This document shows positions 45,617 through 58,145 of a stretch of 64,000 nt of DNA, in pieces. The stretch is taken from contig JAWPGT010000031.1 of the NCBI GenBank assembly GCA_034638255.1, positions 124,001-188,000 of the forward strand, in the 5' to 3' direction. Source of the stretch: Coprinus comatus (taxonomy: Eukaryota > Basidiomycota > Agaricomycetes > Agaricales > Agaricaceae). A program made the translations under genes and the position numbers. Numbering within the stretch: position 1 is the first letter of the stretch; the number at the start of each line of letters is the position of its first letter. A model generated the notes under the pieces. The model did no database searches. It was not told the DNA's origin and worked only from the letters and a program-made list of their open reading frames with translations.

Positions 45617-47250
45617 TCAGTCTCTCAGTCTCTCAACTCCCCATCTAATACCCGCTGTCCCGACCACAGCCAATAAAAATGTAAGATCGAACAAAGAAGC
45701 GTACAGCTCATATGGAGGAATCAACTCGAATAGGTTTGGATTTGTTGTTGTAGGCATATTCGCCTCCTCGGATTCGTTTGGTAATTCTACTGATGGTAAA
45801 GGAGTAGGTGGGAACGAAGAACGTAATTGGACGAGTGTTGAGAGTAAATAGATACCCTATTATTGTCACAGTATCAATACATGTTAAGCGTGTTTAGAGT
45901 TATATCGTTGACAACGTACCATAAGATATGCTAACCCCAATAAAATCAAAGAAGTTCCTAATTTCTTGGAAGTAATCTTCAATGCCTAAGATTTTAATTA
46001 ATAAAGGATTAAAACAGAATAAAATAACAGAGAGACGTACCCCATTAACGCCACGCATAACTACACCTAAACTACTCATCACAATCAAACCAACGAGAAC
46101 AAGAGAGCCATGATGTGTAAATGAAGCTATCAACCTCGCTTTTTCTTCAACCTTTCCTGGCTCTTCATCATGAACGAATAATGCAACAAGAATGTTAGTT
46201 ACAATATCTGGATACGTCTTTCCTCCTCCGATCACATCCACAGATCGTAAGAACAAGAGGTTATAAATGGCAGTAAGACTGCGTAAAATACAATAACAAG
46301 CGAAAAGGCGACCTAACAAAGAATAAAGGCGGCCAGAAAGGGTACGCGCTTGAGTTAGTTTGTAATGGCGTGATTTGAGTGAAGATACGGATTGGGAGAG
46401 GGATTGTTCGAGTGCTTCGAGGCCTTTGAGTTCTAATGTAACTGTTATACATATTAATATTTTTTCCCGTTAAGATGAAAAGAAGAAAGAAAGATTTACC
46501 AGAATCTCCACCACGTAATGTATCATTCATCCTAGATAACCAACCACTTGATTTGGGTGTATCGGTTTCGTTTGAGGCAGTAGCATTTGTTCTCCTACGT
46601 TCAAGGTCCCGACGAACGTTCTCCAAGTTGGCTTCTGCGGTAGTGATCTCCGTCTGTGTTGGAATTTCGTCTTGTTTGTAACGATTTAAGAAAGGAAGAT
46701 AGTCCCAAGCTCGGGTAACTGCACCAAAACCGGCCAATAATCCCAAAATACAAGTTCCTAGAACCAATAGTCTTGATAGCGTTCTTGTAAGCCATGTAGC
46801 ATCTCGAGGAAGTTGACTATGAAGAGGAATCTGTGACAAGACAAGTAGGGAGAGGACAACTGGGATGATTGACGTCATAATGGATTGTTTCAAGATGAAA
46901 TATGATGTGAGTTGGGGAACAATGAACAAGAGAATTAAAAGAAGAAAATGTAAAGATAACTGGAATGACTGAAGCCGAGATTCAGGAGAGAAGAGTTGGA
47001 GAGATTGGAAGATTAGGAGCAGGAAGAGGAGTGTGCATTCTGTCAATGTCCATGCGAATATTATTTTCGATATTCGTATTCTCCAGTCCTCCTTTGTTGT
47101 AGTTGTAGTTGTCACAGAGGGCGTTGGAAGAGCCTGAGATTCATTGAAGGTGAAAGGCAGGAAAGCAAATGCAGCTGAGAATATTGCAATGCGAATGAGG
47201 AAGATGACAAGGAACATTAGAATGTGACATGTTACATCTGAGTGTGACAT
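45617..47250 (-). CDS. Golgi pH regulator / GPR89 family membrane protein
   Basis: Multi-pass membrane protein; animal members are anion channels acidifying the Golgi, and plant homologues (GTG) were proposed as receptors. The start at 47250 gives MSHSDVTCHILMFLVIFLIRI. At least eight hydrophobic segments follow, for example LLFLLLIFQSLQLF, FLLLILLFIVPQLTSYFIL and LLVLGTCILGLLAGFGAV. Then comes a coiled, charged loop (TEITTAEANLENVRRDLERRR), a short intron near 46490-46440, and the hallmark second half ALEQSLSQSVSSLKSRHYKL with LYSLLGRLFACYCILRSL. The C-terminal helices are GSLVLVGLIVMSSLGVVMRGV and LFDLTFLLAVVGTAGIRWGV. The stop TGA is at 45617-45619. Introns near 46040-45985 and 45910-45855 join in frame. 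It looks intact. Confidence 0.8.
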
Positions 47251-47531
47251 GTTCCTCTACTAGTCTAAGTGTCCCTGTCTCCAATTCTGCATCAATAAAT
47301 CTCACAATTTCCTCTAGTAACCTCTAGTAACTAAACTCTTCCAGTACTGACTGATCTATTCTGTTTTATAGGCTTCCATTAATGTTGGTGCTCAACGGCT
47401 GACCTCATACGGTGACGTTAGATCCAGTTATGCCTCGGCGGTGCTAATTATAGTGTTGAACGTTGAAGTCGGCCGTGGGGATTTTGCTTATTGCATCCTT
47501 ATACTTGTCTTCGATCGATTACTTGCTCACA

Positions 47532-49207
47532 ATGCGATCTATGCAGTGTCCGTACTGTGGACACAATACAAGGAGTTCCCGCCCACCGGCTGGGGATGCT
47601 ACTTCCCTCCTTGCACGGGCTCGACGCTTGGAAGAGATCATTGATAGTTTGGCTAAAGAGCGAAGCTCATTACTCCAGCGTGTCAATGATCTCCGACCAG
47701 CAACCAAAGATTTACCCAATGAAGTACTCTCAGCAATATTCCGGCAAATGTGCCAACCTACCCAAGACGATGATGCGAATACTAAATTCCAACCGATTCA
47801 AGATCGCTTCGACGATACAGATGCAGCCAAATTCGTTGATAGTAATCACACATATCCGGTCCTCCCTCGCACTCACATCCCTCCCTGGAAAATCATTGGA
47901 TCTGTGTGCTCTGAGTGGCGTGCAGTTGCATGGTCAACTCCACAGCTCTGGGTCACCTTCAGTGCAGAGGTTACCACAAGGAATGTGGCAAGTGTTGCAT
48001 CATTGTTACGTTTACACCTGAAAAATTCCAGAAATTGTCTTGTGTCCATCGAGTTGGATATGACCAAGATTGAGAAAGGCCCCCCTAGATTCCTCGGTGA
48101 ATTATTTGCACAAACGTATATGGGAGTCTTGGAGAAGCATCGCCCTCTTCAAGATTTGCTATTCATGGAATACCCTGAACATATCAGGAGTCTCTCCTTG
48201 GCATATCCTCCAGAGGATTGGTTCTTTGGGGATATGAAACATACCAACCTCGATACACTTGTACTGAAATGGCCCGATCGTTACTCCGACCTCTTTTCCC
48301 ATAAATTCACACATCTTCCTCGACTACGCCACGTGTTCCTCACCAATTGGCAATTGTACGTGGATCGTTGGCAGTCCATTGCATCCATGGAACTATGCTG
48401 GGATTCTATCACAGTATTGGACTTCAATAACATCGAATTTGGGTTTGCGTCGACATGCTAGTACGATGTAGGAACCTTCGCAGTTTCAAGATGCTCAACC
48501 AATCTTCCGCTCTAGCGAGTGAATTTGGCGAAATTGGGATAAAAATTCCTTCAGAGATGCTGTTTCGATACCTTGAACAGCTCACGTGGTCGTTCACAGA
48601 CCACAGGTACCACATCTCAATCTTCCAAGCTCTCCAATTGCCATGTATCAGAAGTATCACCTTCCATGGCCGATACAAACGGGTCCTCGAAAATGACGTT
48701 CTTCCCACATTTTTTGCTGATCTCACGTCTTCCTTCCAATCGCTGTCTGTCTACGAAGATCGAGGAACAACACGTACTCTTGAACATATTCTCCCTCATG
48801 TACCCAAGTCACTCATACATCTACGACTTGAACGATGCTGTGAAGTGTAGGACTCATTTTTCCATTTTTGTTCCCAATACGACGCCTCAGGAGGCTACGC
48901 GTTATTCACGTGAACATTATTCATCCACTCGTCGCACCAACGAGAATTTCCATTCCCAGAGTTGACCTACCTGGAATGTAGGGATGTTGGAAGTTGTAGG
49001 AGGATCAACCATGAAGATCCATTGCCATATAATGCGGTTGCCTTTTGTATGGATTCGTATGATTGGGAATGGGACTTCCTTCTGGAATTTATTAAGTTGA
49101 AGGAGAGGCTTGGTTTGGGAAAAGTGTTTCATTTCACTATACCATATAAAGGAAATGCCGGGTTCTATGATACAGGGACAATCCCGGGGCTTTACGGAAA
49201 AGACTAA
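47532..49207 (+). pseudogene. F-box/LRR gene copy, disrupted
   Basis: Paralogue of the gene at 21935. The start at 47532 gives MRSMQCPYCGHNTRSSRPPA, with a CxxC pair not seen in the other copy. A helix (ARRLEEIIDSLAKERSSLLQ) precedes the F-box DLPNEVLSAIFRQMCQ. IIGSVCSEWRAVAWSTPQLW and leucine-rich repeats follow. Lesions: a one-base frameshift near 48445 (after NNIEFG; the reading resumes as CVDMLVRCRNLRSFKML), a TAG at 48847-48849 after LERCCEV, and further frame changes before FPFPELTYLECRDVG (about 48950). Homology runs out at the stop near 49207. A spliced rescue is not apparent, so this is a pseudogene. Confidence 0.78.
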
Positions 49208-49794
49208 TAATCTTAATAACCACAACGGTTTTGACATCTATGGGAAATTTAACAAAGCAAAAGTCGTTGTATCATAAGCTTGTACCCCATAGGGCTACTG
49301 ATGGTACGTGTTTCTTTTTGTTCGTAAATGTACCTGTGAATGATGATATGGATGATTGGAACTTCTCTTTAGCGGATGCTCAACGAAGAAGTTGTAATTT
49401 GTTGGTATACCGATGAAGCATCCTTGCTTGTCATTCTGCTTGTCAAAGGGTTCAATGTAAAATCTATCTGAATCAAATATATCTCATGCTTGACACAATC
49501 GGTTGTATGGTGAAATTGCAATGCGAGCTGTAATTGTCACCACAAAAATGTGTTACTGCACTAATCCTTCGATCATCCACGGGTCTGTATTTTTTTAAAT
49601 GCCATATTTACCACTACCTTCGTTGTTAATCTGTCTATTGGTACGTCATTTACTAGTAGGCGAACAGGGCGCCTGCCTGGAACTTCGGAAAGCTCTTCTC
49701 GCTCTCGCTGCAATTAAATTACTATGTACATAACCCTTTTGATGTTCCGACTCGAAATCCAGAATTGGCTCCCTTGTCTCTGGCCTCTGACAAC

Positions 49795-51149
49795 CTAGTT
49801 GCAAGAGTTTGTTCCAAGGTTGATTCCTTCATAAGGTCCAAGCTATTCGTAAGGTATTGAACAAACTAATCCTCCACCAATATCTTATACAAAGAAACTT
49901 ACATGATCTACAACGCTTCCAAAGAAAATGTTGGGCACAGTGCTGATCTGACACTGGCCATCCGTTGCGTTGTCATTGCCTATTCATCCATTAAATCATC
50001 TCATGCCACACTCAATATTGCCTAACGCCGTACCTGAACATGAAACTGCATTTCCGGGGGACAGTATGTGAATTTCACCTTCAGGGTGAGTGAAACCCAA
50101 GAAGCGACCTGGGACGATGGGAACTATATCTTTCATGTTGTTGATACGTTTGAAGTTGACAACCTAGAGAATATTCATGTAAGGCGAAATGAACTATTTC
50201 TATTTTAGTCAATTCTGTACCTACCCTGTTGTCGATGAGCTCAGCAAATTCGGCATTTCCAACACGAGGTGTACCGAATGTGAAGGCTCGGACATTGGTT
50301 GACGATGGCAAGTTCAACCTGAAATATAAGGAATCAAGCTCAGCTAAGGCACCACCGAGTGAGTGTCCAACCTTAAATTTAAAATAAAATCGTCATGGAA
50401 TAAGTTTTGGGTGACAGTAATAATTTAGCTTGAATGTAACATACACAAGTGACACTTGCACCACTATGAGCCGCAAGAAGCTTCTTCACTTCAGCCAAGA
50501 TAACTGTGGCAGTACTGGTATGTGCGTTCATGAAACCACTGTGTACTTGAACAGTGCTTGGTATACCTGGAAACAACGCAGTATCAAGAGGGTCCAAGAG
50601 AATGTTCGCATCGGTGAGGACGGAAATACTAGTAAGTGTTGAGTACTCAATCATAAACATATGATAGGTATATCATTAAATGTATACTCACAGCTGAGTT
50701 GGGTCTGTTCCTTCATGGCCTACGACTATAGTGTTTTGGGTAGGCCAGTATCCTACAAAATCTTGCAATCCAACATGAGACAGTATTGCCTTGCCGCTAG
50801 TACTAACAATACTCACAGAACTGGACGGCGTTACCATCACCACCTGCCAACGTGGGCTGAAAATCTGGGAGAGCTTTGCAAGCCGCTAAAATAAACCAAA
50901 TGATATGTCAGTTAACTGTAAATACAAGATGTCAATATTAAACAAGCAATAAAGTTTACCTCCACAAGTCCAGTTTATTAGTGCATTCGGTCCACCACAG
51001 TACGTTGCCCTCGCAAATTGTATGAAGGGGATGAAACCAGAAAGCTCTGAGGTCGAGATTGGTGAAGCACGTTTATCCAAAATAGTTGGTGCTGCGAGAG
51101 CTACTTGAGCACCGAGAGTAGCACAAATAATGAAGAGGCTGCCGAGCAT
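49795..51149 (-). CDS. secreted class-3 lipase (fungal lipase-like)
   Basis: Predicted extracellular triacylglycerol lipase or esterase. The start at 51149 encodes a signal peptide (MLGSLFIICATLGAQVALA). Seven or eight exons follow. Recognisable pieces: FIQFARATYCGG, IVVGHEGTDP, LDTALFPGIPSTVQVHSGF, nucleophile elbow VGHSLGGALAELDSLY (about 50350), FTFGTPRVGN, then NNMKDIVPIVPGRFLGF carrying the catalytic Asp. The His is in VVDH just before the last intron, followed by LGPYEGINLGTNSCN. The stop TAG is at 49795-49797. The Ser-Asp-His triad and the TPRVGN block are diagnostic for the class-3 family (Rhizomucor lipase type). All junctions checked restore frame, so the gene looks functional. Confidence 0.87.
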
Positions 51150-53249
51150 TGTCCCTCAAGAGGTTGAGATTGGGTTGAAATTTCTTTCTGTATTCTGTAA
51201 TAACATTCTTATATTGTAGTTCGGCTCCGCTGCGGTCTATGTTGAAGATTTAGCGTATATCTAATTCTATTAGTACCATTATTCTGTATGACATTCCACA
51301 TGTACTGAAGAGGCTTTATAGATTGAAATATTTGACATGACGTCCAGACTTTCATTTTATTAGCTTCTTAGCTGAAAGGGTGGCTACTTATTATATTTCG
51401 TATTCTGACAGCTCGTGTGGGGGAAGAACAGGAAGGACATCTGAGTGTCAAGAACCATGAGCGTAGTGTAGGAGAAGTAGATCATCAGAGCAGCTTTGCA
51501 CATGGTCAAAGAAGTTGTGATCATGAAATTCACACGAGGCTTCTTTCACCTTAACAGAATCTAGAACATGATGTCAACTAAACTTCGCAGAGAGGCTACT
51601 AGTATGACTGAGATACTTCTATTAAAAAATAGTACAAAGGAAATTAATAGGAATCGTTCATTTGCTATTTTGCTACTGGGCGTTGGATTCTAGTAGAGTG
51701 TCATTGTCTGGTAGAAGAATCCATACGTCTTCGGCAATGATTGTCTTGCCCATATAACATCCACGTTGAGTATTACATTGTCAGACGACCATGCCATTTA
51801 CACTACAAGTCTGTATTGGAGTTGAAGACTCGCCAACCAAGTTGAACTGTTTACTACTCACTTAGGACATTCTACAACAATACGTACTCCAAGCCAACCT
51901 AGCCAAAATCTTGAACTTTATATACTAGTCGTACAAGAGGGACTTGTTAAAGACAAGACACTACTATATAATTGAACGGGACTGAACGGATATGTAGTAC
52001 AGGATACTACATATAACATAATTCATTTTCTAGTGCATATATCATACTCAGTTCTTGCCGGCTCACGCACATGGGAAATTTTGTAACATATCGACAAATG
52101 TATATTTTTTCCCATTGGTGTGTCATGCACCACATGTTTATTGACCTATCCCCTTGATGCATCATCTTGATACTTCATTTGATATTCGAGGCTTCCTGAA
52201 GGCTGAGCCTACGTCGTCTCCACAATGACTCGATCACTACCAAGGACCTCTCCTCCTCGTCACCGTGCTGCTAACTTGAAGAATCGGATCTTCCGGACTG
52301 TAAGCCGGAAGAAATGATGGGGAAGGCAGTGGAGACGGCAAAACCGGAGCTAAGGAAGTGGTAGAGAATCATATAAGACCGCCTGTAAGTTGTTTTCTTA
52401 TATCTTTCATTGCTAGAGTACTCACTCTATATCCTAATAGCACACACAATGTAGGTTTACTTTAACACAGCTCAAGACTGCTTTTTCTTTGAGATTCTAA
52501 TTATTGGTAACTTTTTCCTCTTCTGGCAGATCTCTACTTCTTATGGGGGTGTGAATGGCTTCATAGGTATATGTATTAAAGACTGGATATAGAGCTCTCC
52601 TACTGATATAGTTATTTATATGTTCTAGTCCAGATGAAGGACTTTTTTTTTTTTTTTTTTTAACGTAGTTGCTTAATGAATAAAAATACCAAAATCTTGA
52701 CATCTACACCTGGCGCCTTGAGTTTACAGGGTTCTAAAAAATGTATCAATTAACACACACTATCAATTGAAAGCTGAAAGACATGTATCATTGTGAATTT
52801 TTGTGAGGCGTTTAGTAACGCCTGGTGCATCCCGGTAAATGCCGAGGCCTTCACACTACCTCATAAAAACTCAACTTTGTTGGTATAGCCATAATGAGTT
52901 TGACGTGCACTGGCAGCACATCTTCAAACACTTCCGGTACATGCTATTCCATCACCGGTGTGCATTTGCAAGATCCTAACTGCTTCTGATTAGCTCTTTG
53001 ACTTTTCTTAAGGAAAAACCCGAACAATCATGGAACCTCTGAGAGCAGCTTTTCAACTTCTTAAGATAGTACTAGCACGACCCCAGGAAGAACTAATGAT
53101 ACAGCGGACATGAATAAACACTGAGGTGCAACTGAGGTGTGTATGATTATTATCAGGTTGGACACCTTTATGGTAATAGAAGACAAGCGGCGTCGCTATG
53201 TAAGTGCATAAGTTTGTTGGTTTCTACTTGTACATCCACCCACGAATCT
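51150..53249. other. intergenic, 2.1 kb, no gene recognised
   Basis: Between the lipase promoter (-) and the first DUF6534 gene (+). AT-rich, with a run of about 20 T near 52645-52663. Only short chance reading frames. No transposon domain or RNA gene recognised. Confidence 0.5.
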
Positions 53250-55267
53250 ATGCCGGAAAGTCTCATCCTCGAGAAGACATTAGGGGCAGCATTCTTCACC
53301 TTTGTTATTGGTTCCATGTTCGTCATATTCTTCTTCCATCTCTTACTTATCCTAAGACGCCCCTGCCGCACCACTTAATGAAGCCTATACGGGATCACAT
53401 TATCTCAAGTTTACAGATACTATAAAACGTATCCAGATGACACTCGCTATCTGAAATCAACGGTCAGTTTTCTCTCCTCAATGCGAACCGAACACTGCTC
53501 TTAATCCATACAACAGGTCGCTTTCATATGGTTTGTTGGTGCTATGTCTACTTCATACGTCGCAATTAATCTCAAGCACCACTATAGTCTGCTCGACACC
53601 CTTCATAGTGCATTTTCCATCCATATGATGTGGTACTGGCTAGTGAAACAAGCTGGGGAGAATATTGGACTGGCACAGGTAACATGGTACGTACGAGTCC
53701 CAGAATCCCACCCGGACGCCCGCGTTCCATGAAATTCACATGCACGTCCGTGGTTGACAGGAACATCAAGGCATCGTTCTTTCTTCGCTTTCCGCATAAC
53801 ATGCACTCATTCTGAGAATAGGCTGTGGCTTACATCCATGTAAGATCTTCCGCTTACGTCGGTATCTACTACACCGTCACTGAAAATAACGATAACTCAC
53901 CGGAAAAAGGTTCTTACTATGCTATTCGTCCAAGGGTGAGTACTTTGAGGCAATACCAAATGCCAATGTCACTGCCTGGCAACATAGAAGCATATCTGAC
54001 ACATTGGTTGGCATTGATCGGTGTTCGTGATCAGGATTTATTTATCACGTATCTATATCTGTGAGTAAACGAGTAATTTCGGTTCACTGGATCATTTCAG
54101 CTGTAACCTGATAATCATGATTATTCAGTTTCGCAGAAAAGTATTGATGTTGGATATATCTGTGGGATCGCCGTACGCGTGCGTGATCTCTATTCCTAAT
54201 AGGAATAACTGCTAAAAATAAATGTTGTAGTTGTTCTGTGTTTTAGGAGGAATTTTGGCTCTGAGTCTGTCAAAACGATTTACTTTTGTTCATACCATAA
54301 TTGCTCACTTTTCTCACTTTAGGCGCTGTTATTGGTCAGTTTTTCTCGTGAGAACGACCTTTACATTCTTATATACTGACCGATAGTCTAGTGTTCTTGG
54401 TTGAGGTGTATGTCCTGATCTTGGCACATCCAATGTGTGATCGTTGCTAACCGTAATACAGGCAAAAAATTCACTTTCTACTTGAGTTTGGAACAGGTGC
54501 AAAAGTAAAGCCAAGTTACCTCAATGTACACTCAAAATTTTGTGGCTGATATATTCATAAACCTAGTGGATTCTCTATTATGCCTTTGGCGTTACCGTGG
54601 TCGTCGATATGGGAATCACTGCTGGCATGTCTTTGGTTCTGCACAAAAGCAGAGTAAGAATGAAGGGCATACAGCTGGCAAGTAATGTAGTTGTGACGAA
54701 GATCATTGTTTTCTTCATCAGTTCCGGATTGTTGACTACGTGAGTTTTACCTTCTAAGCACCAGCCAAATCTCTGATCATTAATCAACAGACTCATTGCA
54801 ATCATTTATATGACCCTCGTAGGTTGATTTTAGTTAGCATGATTCACTTGATTTCTGATTTATTAAGTATTCTGCCTTACCGGATGTTTTGCTTTTTGTT
54901 GGTGCAACATTCTCGACCTCAAAACGTGAGCAATATGACCCTACTGGTGACTATACTTTACTAAAAATGCTTCCACGATCAGTCTATGCAAACTCGGTAC
55001 TTGCCATGTTAGTGTATTCTCACTGAAGGACCGTAAATGGCTATATTAACACTGATTTTAAGGATCAATGCTCGAAGGCATCTTCGCTCTCAGTTGGCGC
55101 AAACACGAAATCTGGAAATGATCAGTTCAATACAGTTTCAGACTGCCAACACCGTTGAAGGAAAAAGCACAAGTTCATCATTACCCAAAAACCATCATAT
55201 CATCGTTGAAATGACCGGAAAACGTGAGAGTTTGTGTCACAAACTTTCAAGCACCAGAGAATGCTAA
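53250..55267 (+). CDS. multi-pass membrane protein of the DUF6534 family, copy A
   Basis: Unknown function; these seven-helix-like proteins are expanded in Agaricomycetes. The start at 53250 gives MPESLILEKTLGAAFFTFVI. Later exons: YYKTYPDDTRYLKS, then after an intron VAFIWFVGAMSTSYVAINLK and FSIHMMWYWLV (53518-53695). A middle region (53820-54560) is not cleanly resolved and may include decay. The family core follows: VDMGITAGMSLVLHKSR, IIVFFISSGLLTT, LLFVGATFSTSKREQYD and MINARRHLRSQLAQTRN (from about 55065). The tail is polar and ends at 55267. It pairs with copy B downstream as a tandem duplication. Exon joints are approximate, and I cannot exclude a disrupting mutation. Confidence 0.6.
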
Positions 55268-55831
55268 TTTTCATCAAATGCTGCTCTGCAGTCAACTCAA
55301 TATCTAAACGTATCAGAAGAGGCTCAGTATGATACAGATTTGAACCTATTATATGATTGTAAGAGAATTGAGTTTATTTTTTTTCAGTTTGTGTATACCA
55401 AGAGGTACCTAGCCCAAAAAGCAGCGCCCATCTTGTTCACGGAATCAGGCAGGAAGCTTGGAAGTTAGAACCCAAGAGAAGACTCACCCATTTGGTATAT
55501 GCCGAAATCGGCTATCCAAAAGTAGTCTTCTTTATGAGCCTTTTCTGTTTTCTACATATGCCACATGCATAGAAAAACATTGTCTGCAGCAGCAATTCCG
55601 AGCTATTACGAGTTACGTTATACTATGGTTGTTTCCTTCAAAAATCAATATGATTACTGCAATTTCCCGATGTAACTGGATATATGAGCAAGCGCTTACT
55701 TGGAAGTCATCAAATAATAGTAATTTTGCTTCTTGGGGCCAAGGTGGATCGTGATTTCGGGAAGCGTATATAATCAACTCTAGCTGAGTCTACCTGCAGC
55801 GCGCGCTCCCTCCTTTCAACAGCAAAGTACC

Positions 55832-57685
55832 ATGTCCTCCACTTTCGATATCGACAGACTATTAGGAGCTGCTTTCTCCAGTTTCGTCATAGGCTGCATG
55901 TTCGTTGCTTCTAACCTCTACCAACGGAACTACATGCTGACCAATTTACAGCATATATGGGATCATTATCTCTCAAGTTTATGTCTACTACACGATGTAT
56001 GCTGACGACAAATCAATACTCAAGATAATAGTGCGTGGCCTTTGAATCCATTAATATGTCTCACAACGAGAATAACTCTGATGTTTAGGTTGCTTTGATC
56101 TGGTTCGTTTTCTTTTCGCATACTCCAGTGAAGCCATCCCAACATTCGAACAGTTTAATGGAGACTCTGCATTCTATTTTCTCTATCCATATGATGTGGG
56201 AATGGTTAGTCACTGGGCTCCCGGAGGACCTTGCGCTCGCTAAAGTGATATGGTACGTGTGAACTGCTTAGATTCATAGGATCCTACTCATCCATTTTAT
56301 CGAATAGGAGCATAAAGGTACAGTCCCCCCCTCCTTTGGCCGACCACCGTAAACGCGCTCATACCGTGCATTGTAGGGTGTCGGATATCTACACGCAAGT
56401 GAATGTTACCGCCATTCATTTCAACGAACTAAGCATCAATCCAGGTGTTCATGATTATCCTGGTACAAGGGTAAGTGATTTTCTCCTGACTCCTGAACAC
56501 CTTTATTTATCCTTTTTTGGTTTAGCATTTACATGTATAGGATCTGGTCTTGTAAGTATATTGATACTTTGCCAAGTTTACCATGCCCTGATCATGCGCA
56601 GTTTCCGACAAAGCTCTGGATGTTGGGCCTTACACTAGATTGACCTTGCGTGTACGCTTATTCCGACTCTACTGTGCGACAACATACTCATCTCCCAACC
56701 CCTCTGATCAGACTCTCATCATTTTAGCAAGTGCCTTGGCTATTAGTAAGTAGTATGGGAACTCCCGTCCTTCAAAGTTGTCTTACGCATCATTCATTGA
56801 AAAAGGCGCAGTGACAGGTAAGTAATGTTTGCGCTGATAATATAACCAACTGAAGGATATTTTTCAGTCTTCTTTGTTGAATTGTGAGCCAATGACTATC
56901 AATGAAAGGGTAGATATTGATGAGATGTAGACAAAGGGTTGAGTACTTGCTCGACTTTGCTTCTGGAGCCAGGGTGTGTTGATATCACGTTCTTTGGAAA
57001 TCCAACACTAAAATATTTTCTAGTGGCTCCTATTCTTCACCCTAGGAACTACTTGTATTGTCGATATTGGGATCGCTGTGGGCATGTGCTGGGTTCTACA
57101 GAAGAGCAAGATTAGAGTCAATGGCATTCGACCCGTCAATGCAAACGGAGTGTTATCCAAAATCATCATTTTCTTCATCAGCTCCGGTTTATTCACATCG
57201 TATGTTCTCATTCATATGAGATGTCACTCACAATCTAATATTCATTAATCAGCATCATTGCAAGCTCTTATATGGTTCTCGTACGTCATGTGTGTGAGCT
57301 AGACATAATCTTTGTATTCACTTAGCCTACAAGTACGCTACGCTCCCCAGCACCCTCTTGTTTGTTGGAGCGACGTTCTCCACTTCCAAGTGTGCGTTTA
57401 TATCACATTTAGTTTGGCCAAATACTGACATCGCTTTATTACTGGGCTCGTTATAGTATACTCAGTTTCAGGGTTAACGATGTGCGAATTATTCATTCCA
57501 AATGATGTAAACTCACAAATGTCATGACTAGGATTAATGCACGGCGTCATCTTCGGTCCGAATTTATGCAGCCAAGAAGCATAGATGCTATCTTCAGCGA
57601 TCTAGAATTTCAGAATGCCCTGGAAACCCCGAAAAGCGACAAATCACAGAGAACAAGTAGTATTCATGGTAGGATATTTGTTTGA
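55832..57685 (+). CDS. multi-pass membrane protein of the DUF6534 family, copy B
   Basis: Tandem paralogue of copy A, 565 bp downstream, same strand. The start at 55832 gives MSSTFDIDRLLGAAFSSFVIG, parallel to the start of copy A. Next come YTMYADDKSILK, IVALIWFVFFSHTPVKPS and FSIHMMWEWLVTGLPEDLAL. The family core is FFTLGTTCIVDIGIAVGMCW, VLQKSKIRVNGIR, KIIIFFISSGLFTS, LPSTLLFVGATFSTSK and INARRHLRSEFMQPRSIDAI (about 57534). At least seven exons; several boundaries are approximate. The tail is shorter than in copy A. No clear lesion, but not every junction was verified. Confidence 0.62.
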
Positions 57686-58145
57686 TTCATATATTCACTA
57701 TCATTAATATTCTATTACTCAGTAGTACCAGGTATTTTGGATGTGCATATGCACTCCAGACCCATAAGACGTACAACGGCATGATTTATTTAGTTTCGTG
57801 GTTTGGTCCGTGCCCGCGTAGGAGATTGTGCTTACGAATCCGATAATAGAATTTTGAACGACATATGTTGCTTTTCTGGACATATAAGAGACAAACGAAA
57901 GATACTTAGTTCATCTCTTTCTAGCCATCATCTTCCTACCCAATGTCCTTCGTCTCTTCTATCAGAATTACGGGCCATACAACCTCTTCTACCCCAGATA
58001 CACACATATTGTATATTATCCAAGTCACAAGAGATGATGGAAACAAATATGAGATACTTCGTCGTTACTCCGAAGTACTTCTTTTCGTTACGCATATATT
58101 CACTTAACAAACGCATATATCCAGTTCCTAACTCTGCATGATACT

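Noticed and set aside
52640..52670. Poly-T run as a retroposon tail
   Set aside because: No target duplication or adjacent LINE/SINE-like sequence was found; a simple homopolymer is sufficient.
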